This document shows, in pieces, positions 54,600-64,000 of a stretch of 64,000 nt of DNA (the stretch's first letter is position 1; each line of letters opens with the position of its first letter). The translations under genes were made by a program, and so were the position numbers. Below the pieces are notes generated by a model, which saw only the letters and a list, made by a program, of their open reading frames with translations, searched no databases and had not been told where the DNA came from. The stretch lies in the NCBI RefSeq assembly GCF_022458985.1, contig NC_061789.1:18456357-18520356 (forward strand), in the 5' to 3' direction. This DNA comes from Mugil cephalus (lineage: Eukaryota > Chordata > Actinopteri > Mugiliformes > Mugilidae).

Positions 54600-54740
54600 T
54601 GTTAAAGCTGTGGCTTAATTACCATACTGCAGGGCTCCCTGGGCCACAACGCCCAAATTAGCAGAATTACCCCCCTGTGGTGTCACATTAATTGTGAAGC
54701 AAACACTTGTTGCTATAAAAGATAATTCAAAAAATAATGT
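54600..54740. promoter_or_regulatory. Candidate conserved non-coding element 3
   Basis: GCTTAATTACC, CCAAATTAGC, GAATTACC and CATTAATTGTG fall within 100 bases, with an interspersed GC-richer core. It looks like an enhancer-type homeodomain cluster. Confidence 0.25.
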
Positions 54741-56379
54741 TTTTGAAAGATAAAGAGAGTGGGAAGGAGCGGGTGGATGTAAGAGGGGGCACTGTGCCTG
54801 AGGCTTTCTCAGACCCATGGGAGTTAAATGTGCCTGAACTCTCTAATGGTGCCGCCGTGCATAGAATTTCTAATTAGGCTGCTGAAGGAGCCTGGGCTGT
54901 TTGTCCTAACAGGTGAGCCTGTGTGCTTCCTGATTTTTTTTTTATTCATAAATTTTGAGGTAATAGAGGTAATACATATTCACCATTCATTCTCTGTACT
55001 TGTGCCAGTTTTGTCTATGTGGATGATCTTGAAATGTTAAAATAAATAGCAAGAAGGCAGACATGAAACATAAAGCAGCAAAAAATCAGCTTCAACCTGA
55101 ACAGACAAAGACATGCATGTTAGGCTGCAAATCACATTTCCAGTGATGATTCAACATATATGACAGTCCAAGGCCATTATGTATTCAGTTTACTGTGAAA
55201 TAAAACGGAGAAAAGCTGTATTTCTTTGGAGAAGTTGGAACCTGATAACGTTATTATCTGTGCCACGTGAGCAAGCGTAACAAGAGACACAATCTGACAA
55301 AAGGAAAGCCAATCAATTTCGAGCAGACACTGAAAGCATGCAAAGGCAAAATGTGGGGACACTTTTTTGTTTTTTTTTCCTTCATTTTTTTAATTTAGTT
55401 TTCAGATCATGAACCAAAGAGCTGTTATGACGTTGCACTGTGAATGCTGTGTAGCCAAAAGGCAGGATATATACACACAAGGAGCGAAGATGTTCAGCAC
55501 AAGATAGAGTGTTGTATCCTTCACGGTGACTGTGCAGGGCTGTTGTTTGTGCTGTGTGCTCAGCCGTGATAATTAAAAGACTCCCTCCCCATGTCCCCCC
55601 AGAGTTCTCCCTGTTTCCTACACCCAAAGAACCATTTCCTAACAGCCACACGGAGACGACTGGAACGCTGCAAAATCCCGCTTCAAATCACTGAAATCCA
55701 CTTTAATTAAAAACTGAATTATTATTATGATCATGCACCATGTCTGCTGCAAGGGCTCTCCTCTGATCACTGACTGCTGGGTGATTCCACCTCGCAACGA
55801 CTAGTCATTATCCACAGAAGTCATAATCATGCATTGCAGAATTGTGACTAAGAAGTATGACCAGAATATTATTAAACAGTTCATATTAAAGTTTATCATT
55901 TATTATTGAAAAATACTTCTGGCTCATTACTCCATTTTCCTGCATAATTAGAAATTTAAGAAGCTTTACTTCCCTCCAGCTTGGCTAACTTTATAGATAA
56001 TGACGTTTGGGGAAAATTAAATAATGATAATTTTCAGTTTTTTTTTTTTCTTACTGAAACTATTCTAGCTTTTAGAGGTGATTTCCTCTAAGGAGCAATA
56101 CACATCATCAGTCTGTTACAGTGGCATTAATACAGTCTCACTTTGCATATTTGTGGGGTGACGACAGTTATTCCAAGTTTTCTTATGTTTGGGAAACATT
56201 TCATATAACTGAACAAATGTTCTCCATCCTAGTGCCATTCTTATTTCATCTTTAAAATGCTTTTCTGTGAAGAAACTTTTTTTTTTTTTTTTAAGAATAG
56301 AGAATAATCAGATGTCGTTTTTCTTGTGTTTTCCGTTGTCCTGTTTGTCACATCTGTGGCCTTGATGGGGGCTGCTTCC

Positions 56380-56610
56380 AAATAAAAATTCATTTATTCA
56401 TTCTTCCTGGAAAAGCAGATGATTCTGGTCTAAATCTGACCTTGTCTGGGAACAGCCTCGCTCTGAATATTATTTATCATCATCTCATGCTTATTTCTGT
56501 CAGCTCCAATGCACTGAATTAGGCAGCCATATGGCATGTATTCTGTAAATGTGATGTGATCTGGGAATGCAATTGCTGCTCATTTAAATGTAAACTGTCA
56601 CTGGGGAAAT
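56380..56610. promoter_or_regulatory. Candidate conserved non-coding element 4
   Basis: A long complex, non-repetitive block containing CCATATGGC, GAATTAGG, GCTCATTTAAATG and several CATCTC/CAGATGATT-type motifs, with no open frame. Of the blocks in the desert it looks least like neutral DNA. Confidence 0.28.
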
Positions 56611-58599
56611 AAAACAGTAGCAGAATTTATATAGAAATAAAAAAATATATGTGGATCAGGGTAGTTCAGTGAGTTTAAGACTTTTAACCCTTTATAGGTC
56701 ACTCATTAGCTGCCAAATATAAAAGCAATATTTCTGAAATTGCTCTTTGTCTGTGTTTCCATTGAAAGGTGTTTTGCGATGAGCTGTAACTCTCATAAAG
56801 TCCTGTCTTGCGATATCCCATAATTCTCTTAAATTCTTGTCACATTAGGCTTCACTTCAAAGAAGATGGACTTCAAATGAAGTGGTCACATGACCCCCTG
56901 CGTCATCTCCGGTGCACGGTGTCATTTCCATTGCACTTTTTGTGCTAAAAGTTTATATCGATACATCTGAAAACCTCATGAGAGTGTAAAAATGTTTCAG
57001 CAGTATTTGAGAACGTAGGCGTTTTCATTACCAGTTTTTTATTGCGATTTTTATTGCGATATTTAGGTTTTGCACATTTTAAGGGGTAATGGAAACGCAG
57101 CAACCGGAATACTTGGAAATGATCATTTTCAGCCCTTCAGTATTATCTCAGCACGTCAGAAGACTCTTTTACTTTTGTGAAATATCTCAGTTTTTGAATT
57201 TTCATGGAGAACATCAAAAACAATGTATTTAACGTATATGTTTTCTTTCCCTTAAGTGGTAAACAAAGGTAATCATGTAATTAGAGCATTAGAACGTAAA
57301 TGCTGAATCAGGCACTTGTCAACATTATCACATTAGACAACATTACAACACTTCTTCATGGTACCTAATAAATTAGATACATTCATACATGCATTCATAC
57401 AGAGGTGGACCTTGTAGACCACCTTAGACGAGAATTTGACCTGGGAATGTTTCCTTTCTCATGTCAGTTATCAGACCTCTGACAGCGCTGTGCATATGTC
57501 AGCTGTAGTTCACATCTAGTTCCCAGTGTGTACAGAAAGACCATAGAGCAACAACAGTTTTTTGCAATGTTAATATTCAACTCTCAAAGTTGCCTGTTGT
57601 CTTCAAATATTGATGTATATCCTTTCAGAGAAAAGCAAACAAACAAAACAATTAGATTCATTTCCATTAGCAAATATAAATGACCTAATATCTGCATACG
57701 ATGGCAGTGTAGAAGTTGCAAAATTAAGACATTTGTTTAAAGTGGTAAGTTGTAATTGTTCCTTCGTGGCATCTAATGTTAGTGGTGTTTCATACTGTCT
57801 GAAGATGAAAACACAGAAATGCAAGGATCTTAAGGAACACAAGCATGACAAGGATGCAGTACACATGGGAGACACAGTATCTTCTTCTCAGTCTTCTCCA
57901 GAAGCCAAAACTATTGCTCAAGAAAAAATGAAATCTTTGCCTCATCAGAACGCTGGAAAAAGTGCATTAACTTTTTTTTCTTTTTTTCAGAAAGGGCAAA
58001 AACTCACTCAAGCAGACATAATAACAACACAATCACAACTGAACAACAGGCCCAGACAGGATCATTGATATGTTGATTATCAGCTATAATAAAGCTTTAT
58101 TAAGCCTAATTGAAAGTGAAAATGAAAGACTGATGGCTGGCTGCATAGTCTGGTTAATAAAGCCATCATTTTCTCTGGCATTATTTATTCTCTGCAGGTG
58201 TCAAGAAGCAAACACACATTGGTGTGTGCAAAATGAGATTTTTCATAATGACTTTTTTTCTTTTTTCTACTTCTGCTATGATTCAGCTACAAATGAATCA
58301 ATATACACCAGCAGTCTTCCTCATTTCATATTATTGCAATTTATCTTCACCAAATACATCCACACATACTTAATAGACAAATAAATAATGTAGCACTTAT
58401 TCCCATAGTGATTTCAGCTATTCATGGTGACTCATGCTCACCGCAGTAATGAGTTAGACGCTGTGTAAACAGGAAGGGAAAAGCATCCAGGGCTCTTGAC
58501 TGTCCTCAGGCTCATCCTCTCCTCCTCTGCACCACATTCTGCCCTGCAGCTTAATGCTTTTGTTGGTGGGAGCTGAGTGTTTGTGACACACACCTGAAG

Positions 58600-58720
58600 A
58601 TTGGGACGTGCAGACTTATCGGTTGTCAGGGCAGGAGAAAGACTTTAAATGCACACCGTGTTCTTCAGTCTGCTTCATCTCGGCTCCTCTCCTTTGGATC
58701 TCCTTGGATCATCAGTGATG
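58600..58720 (+). promoter_or_regulatory. Possible core promoter in the desert
   Basis: AGACTTTAAATGC (TATA-like, about 58639-58651) is followed about 30 bases later by TTCAGTCTGCTTCATCTCGG, a pyrimidine-rich initiator-like segment. No exon with a clear donor is attached, so this stays speculative. Confidence 0.18.
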
Positions 58721-59279
58721 TGTCTTGATTGGTGTCTGCAGCGCGTTGGTTGCTGATCTGATTTTAACGCACGGTTGAGAGGAGGTTTGCAGTAAAGTAG
58801 TGGGTTCCTGTTTGCTTTTTGGATGAGAGGCTGCATGCACACAAGACAGGCTCACCATGTCTTGTGCCTTGTTGTCCATAGGTGGGCAGTGTTAGAGAGG
58901 TAATAAAGGATAGATCAGACCCCCCCAGAAGGATGAGCAATCTGATTTTGCTGTAGCTGTTTCCTGGAAAATCCATCTCTTCGCTGGAGCATCCAGGCGA
59001 GAGGCCAGAGACTCAGGTGCGTAGCGTGCAGTGAAGCTGAAAGGAGATCTGCCTCAGTGTCTCTTTGACAGGAATTTACTGTTTCTGTGCATTTCAGTAG
59101 ATGTGTGGCAACACTTGAGACAAAGGTCCAAAACCACATTGCCTCCAACAACTTCAAAGCGTGTAAACGGCAGCAGTTGCAGCACATGCTGTCAGTCAGC
59201 ATGTGTGTATATAAATGTCAATACACATTCACTCTGGCTCTGCAAACTTCACTCGTGAGTAAACTGTCCCAGTGAGGAG

Positions 59280-62200
59280 GCTGTTTCTCAGGGGATTCCC
59301 ACTCTGACAGTGGGTTGCTCTTGCAAGCTGAGCCCAGAGTCTCATGGGATATGGAGAAGCTTTTTTGAAGTCTCCCAAGGCTCCACTGCGTGAGGTGAGG
59401 GTGAGGACAGTTGGCCCACCCAGATGACTCAAACCTTGTTTTAACATTTTCTCTAGCTATGCAGAGAATTTTATTTGCCTAAGATCTGAGTTTTTTTCTG
59501 GTTCTGCACACATTCAGGTGAATGGAATATTAGTGTGGTAACAAAAGTGAATGATGAAAGACTTTTTTTTTCTATAGTGGATGTCAGTCAAATTTTCCAT
59601 ACATTTACCAGTATTTACCGGTATAGCAGTTACTGTTAAAATAACTGTTAATAGGGGACCATTAAACATCTTCCAGCTCTGGTTATTTTAGTCTTTAGTT
59701 ACTCGCCAGCACAAATCCCAAAGAAACCAAAGCGTTGACGTTTTTTGATAAACCAACCCTTTCATTAACTCAGGGATTTTTGTTGCTATGAATCGCTGAT
59801 GTCTGAGGTATGAAAGGGACTAAAAGTGAGAACAACTAGGACACAACAATAACAGAGAGATTAAGTGGAGCTTTTTGAAAGATGGTGCAATCAACTAAGT
59901 TATTATTAGTTATTACTGCAATACTGGCTTAAGCTTACCTCTGCGTCTCACAGTCACACTGCCGCTCTGACACTTGTCTCTGTAGTCTCCCCATTGTATC
60001 TTAAAGCTTAGGTCCCAGTCACATTTCAGATGTGTCCTCCATAGAAATCTTTTGATGATCGCACATTTGGATGTCCACAAACACTGCTCTGCTCAGCCAA
60101 GGCTGTCAGTCTGTTCAAATTGGGAGGATGTTGATGATAGAGAGATTCACCACTCTGTGGGAATAATTGGGCATGTGAGTACTGGTAGACAGCTTTGTTG
60201 ACTGTGAGCTAATACAATGGGTTGAACACATACCCTCAACTAGTACTTCATATTCACATTAGCTGTCATTACTCCTCAGGTTCTCCAACTTAAGTGCAGA
60301 TGACTCTCGGTGGGGCGCTATTGTAGTTGGTCGAGATGGGACACATGTAAAATTCAATGAGCTGGCAGGACAAACGAGCATCAGCTTGTTCTTTCAATTT
60401 TCACAGCAATTATCAGATTTTTGCTTCCAATAATCTGAGCCAAGTCTCTACAACATGGCATCTTCACAGGCAGTGAATACAAGCCTTGAACGTAAAGAGC
60501 TCAGGTTGAAGCTTTGGAAGCCTCTAAAATATTTCTAAAATATTTCTCTGGCTCAAAGAGAATCTGAGCTGCCAAGTAAAATGTTGCTTGTCCTTTAACT
60601 TTCCTCAAAAGCCTCGCCTGGCAAACACAAAATAATATTTCAGTATTTGATGTATAAGTTTAGCAGTGCATGTTCACATTTTATGTCTGAAACATGATTA
60701 GTTTATTAGGTGTAATGCTTTCCAACCTATTCAAATTACAAACAATATAATATGAAGATGAATGTTCGTTCTTGACCTTTTCTTCTGGAAGATTGCAGGA
60801 TTGAAGATGGCATCTTTGCCTCAAATGTGCAATAAACAGTAAATTATTAATTTGTTATGCTGTCATCGATGGATGATGACAGAATGTATTCACACTCTAA
60901 CAATTAATTTGTATTACTTTGCAGTTATTACCATGAGAATGAAAACCTTCCTTATTGCTTTTATCTGGCTGCTGCCTCAAGACAAAGCTCTCAGATTGTG
61001 TGACTGGGCCTGAATGACTCTTCAGAGATGAACTGTGGCTCTGCTCTGTAGCAGGACAGAGAAAATAGAGGAAGCAAGCCTGATAGCAATGTTTTTATTT
61101 TTTGTGTTTGGGATATTTTAAGATGGATCCTTGTCGCGCCCTTCCAGTGGCCCCTGAGGCTTGACTCTGCACCGCAGATTGCTTCTATCTGGCTCTTTGG
61201 ACGCCGCAAGAGCCCGTGAGCGATTTCTGTTCCGGTCTTTTCCACCCTGCCGTCTCTTTGCCCACTCTATGTTGAAGCTGCCCTGACCAGCTGGTGGAGC
61301 TGGGTAGCTGCAGGGTGCCTTGGACCCTGATCAAGTATTGATGTCTGGCTTTCTGTGCTGGCTGACTCACCAAAGACGGCCTATACAAGACAAAGATAAA
61401 GAGGCACTCCAAGTGAATGTTGCTTTCAAAGAAAACTTGCGTAAAAGCTGAAAAGCCAATTGCACTGTCTTGAGCCAAGATGATTCCTTACATGCATATT
61501 CAATGGAAAACTTTACCCCTCACCACTCATTTGCTTCAAATTTGCCATTTTGTGTATTTACTGCAGGAGAGCAATTCTTTCTGGTTGTGGAAAATGTTGA
61601 TGAGAAACAGCATGGAATTGCTGACTGTATACCTCTGAGTACAGATTAATGTGGCCAGGCCCATCAGTGGCAGGTGCTTTGGAAGAGAAGTGTGAGAAAC
61701 TAATCATAGTTGCTGACCTTTTCCAGTTCTGTCATGCTGTGCATGGATAATCTCCATGCAGGCTGTTGTCAGCATGCATGGGTCAGATGAGGCAGCCAAA
61801 GATCCAAAACAGTCTCTGATGAGTTTGGGTCAACTCACTGCTGACCACAGGCTGTTTTAACAATCTTAACTGAATTTGAAATGTTATGCAATTTGTTTAA
61901 GCTGATGATCAAACCTGTTCCTGGACAAAACACAGCATTTTGTAGTAGTCTGTCATTACTCCAAGTTTCTCTGATGGCCACTTGAAGCTGGCTCCAAAAC
62001 AAGTCTGTCTCCATGTTGACATGCCCAACTTTGTACTGCAGAGTTTTGCATAAATAAGGGAATGAATGTTTGAGTGACGTGCCCTCGCACCCTCCCCCTA
62101 CCACAGTGACCTTCAGAATCGCTTTTTGGAAATCCTACGGGGGGAGTTGGTTCATCTTCATTTAATGTATTTCAGTGTGAATTTAAAAGCTGCACATCCA

Positions 62201-63080
62201 TGTATTTGTCATGATCAGTCAGTTATAGACAGTTTAATTACTCCGGTCAGTGTCCTGTGTGGACTTACTGATTCATCTTAAAATCTTTCTGTACAAGACC
62301 ACTCATTCTTACTGTTTTATTCCTAAAATGTCTTTAACTTGTGTGTCATACTGCCATTATGCTTTTCCATAAACATGTGTTGTGAAGATCAGACTCTGAC
62401 AAATCATCAAATAATTGAAAACAAAACAAAACAAAAAAAACTGAACAACACATGATTCTCATGACATTGATTGGAGCCACTGAAAAGATGGATTCAAATT
62501 TGGCCTCCAATTTGACTTTTAATTCTAGACAACAAGTAAGAGTATAATAATAAGGTAATATTTATGTTACTTTGAAAATCCACATTTCATGTAATATTTA
62601 TACAGAAATGTAGAAAATTGAAATTATTTCTATATTTCATGTAGAAATATTTATTACTCTAAGATGGACTCCATCATCATGTATTCTTTCATCCAGCGTT
62701 TTGTTTCATCCTGTCCTGCTGATGTTATTGTTGCACATGCTGTTATTGAAATTGCATTTCATTTGCACCCCCTCCAAACCCCCTCCCCCTCCTTTCCATT
62801 CTCTCAATTCTTATTTACACCCTATATTTTCTTTTATGCCATCATTTGCTGCAGCAACAGCCCACTTTCCTCAAGGGAGTCATTAAGCTTTCACTGAAGC
62901 ATGGCACAAAATATCAGGGCTCTCGCAATCAAATACACAGAATTCATTCAGTTATTGGGTCTAATGTTTGCTGACTCATTCAATAGCAAATTAGAAAAAA
63001 AGAATAAATTAGCCTATTTATGTTTCGCACCACAATAGCATCCTTTTAACAGTCAATAAAATGACTGACTGTTGTTTTTG
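59280..63080. other. Gene-free stretch
   Basis: No recognisable gene. The block 61110-61470 is GC-richer and non-repetitive, and its two - strand open frames (60991-61245 and 61185-61478) show no known family. Confidence 0.35.
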
Positions 63081-63089
63081 CCAGACTAC

Positions 63090-63125
<36 letters not shown>
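63090..63125. repeat. (TA)n microsatellite
   Basis: A near-perfect TA run about 30 bases long. Confidence 0.95.
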
Positions 63126-64000
63126 CACTCAGTGCATGCTGGGATATGCCAGACTCTCTTCTTTGAATAATATGGAAAGGCCATTCTCCTTCTCATTCTG
63201 GTATACTGTAGGGTGTTTTTGGTCGGTAAGCCAAAAAAAAAAAAAAGTTTTGATAGACCATTGCATCTGGATTGGCAGCTGGTGTCAATAAAATGACTAG
63301 ACATTACAACAATAACACCTACACTATGGCAAAAGCGTTGTCTGATTTTTTACTGAAGAATATTATATAATAATTTGATAATCACATCTAGAGGTTGTCT
63401 GAAGTTTCTAGCTGTATGTGGCTCTAAATGTATAAAACATATATCACAAAAACTCATGTAACGTGGAACGTGTGCTAGTCTAGTCAAGGTCAGTGGTGCA
63501 TTTTTAGATTAGACTTTATTGTCCTTATGCAGAGTACAAAGCAAATGAATAATTTAGCATTTAAGTAGAAGTGCAAAGACTGTATTACCATACTTCCTCT
63601 AATTGTGGCCGGTATTCAATTAAAAGGCAGGTCTCTTGTAATGGCCGGGGGGGGGGGCACTAGTCAGCCACTTATAGATGTAGTAACACACAGGTACCAC
63701 AGATGGCAGCAGCTTCATTTGAAGTGCCACATGAACCCAGATTTTCAGGTAAACACTCAAATCAACACAGAGCTTCAGCAGCATAGCGCAACTAAGAAAT
63801 GATGTGAACTTCAAGGAGAAAGTTTTGAAATATGACCAGTGAAGAACTGACACCGGGACGATTATAGCCGCTATAGCTATAGCCGTTTAAGTTGCGCTAA
63901 AATTTTCATGTGTGTATCGTACCGTTTAAAAACATTGTTTATTTGCCCAGTAAATGGACCCTGTTTATTTCTGAGTATCAGTACAAACTGATACAGTGGT
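63126..64000. other. Gene-free right edge
   Basis: No recognisable gene. Includes a G run at 63647-63657 and a perfect 14-base palindrome GCTATAGCTATAGC near 63870. Confidence 0.35.

Noticed and set aside
57610..58068. 152-codon open frame on the + strand
   Set aside because: Low-complexity, lysine- and serine-rich, in AT-rich DNA. No family resemblance, no promoter or splice partner. The overlapping - strand frame is also open, so chance is more likely.
63860..63885. 14-base perfect palindrome GCTATAGCTATAGC
   Set aside because: Short AT/GC-alternating palindromes occur by chance, and nothing nearby suggests a function.
41000..64000. First exons of myo1d or exons of asic2
   Set aside because: Searched by eye for their characteristic N-terminal and channel motifs in all frames and found none, so the neighbour remains unproven.

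Overview
The window is nuclear DNA of a bony fish, most likely a percomorph teleost. The evidence is vertebrate genes with many short GT-AG introns, a cdk4/6-like kinase of the kind called cdk21 in fish, and several decayed Tc1/mariner-like and non-LTR elements. All exon models below were read by eye from splice sites, reading frame and recognised protein families. All three complete genes on the + strand and the one on the - strand close into uninterrupted frames.

Layout. (1) 1-2418, + strand: the last five coding exons of a retinol saturase gene (retsat copy A); the rest lies left of the window. (2) 3705-9157, + strand: a complete second retsat gene (copy B, 11 coding exons, 608 aa). It is a tandem duplicate of copy A, with introns still partly alike. 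An antisense Tc1-like relic sits in its 3' UTR and a probable LINE relic in its intron 9. (3) About 10560-15860, + strand: a complete cdk4/6-family kinase (8 exons, 300 aa, probably cdk21), with a LINE relic in its first coding intron and a Tc1 relic in a later one. (4) About 16740-35320, + strand: a complete supervillin paralogue (one non-coding and 33 coding exons, 1615 aa). It has an N-terminal region with three copies of a TQPIT module, a block of frame-neutral exons, five gelsolin-like repeats and a villin headpiece. (5) About 36020-40860, - strand: a complete tmem98 (224 aa), convergent with supervillin, with a CpG-rich promoter near 40.7-41.0 kb. (6) 41.0-64.0 kb: about 23 kb with no gene I can recognise. 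It contains one orphan exon-like frame (44265-44383), some simple repeats, and several blocks whose texture (homeobox-type AATTA motifs, long non-repetitive stretches) suggests conserved regulatory DNA.

The genes do not form a pathway. RETSAT is an ER flavoprotein that saturates all-trans-retinol. The CDK is a cyclin-dependent cell-cycle kinase. Supervillin links actin and myosin II to membranes. TMEM98 is a single-pass membrane protein. In mammals TMEM98 lies next to MYO1D (head to head) and ASIC2, so the right-hand desert could be the 5' region of such a neighbour; I found no myo1d or asic2 exon to prove it.

I did not find a new defence-like or otherwise undescribed multi-gene system. The most unusual items are the retsat tandem pair with conserved dilysine tails, the modular N-terminus and cassette-exon block of the supervillin paralogue, CTCF-like motifs at the tmem98 promoter, and the orphan exon in the desert.
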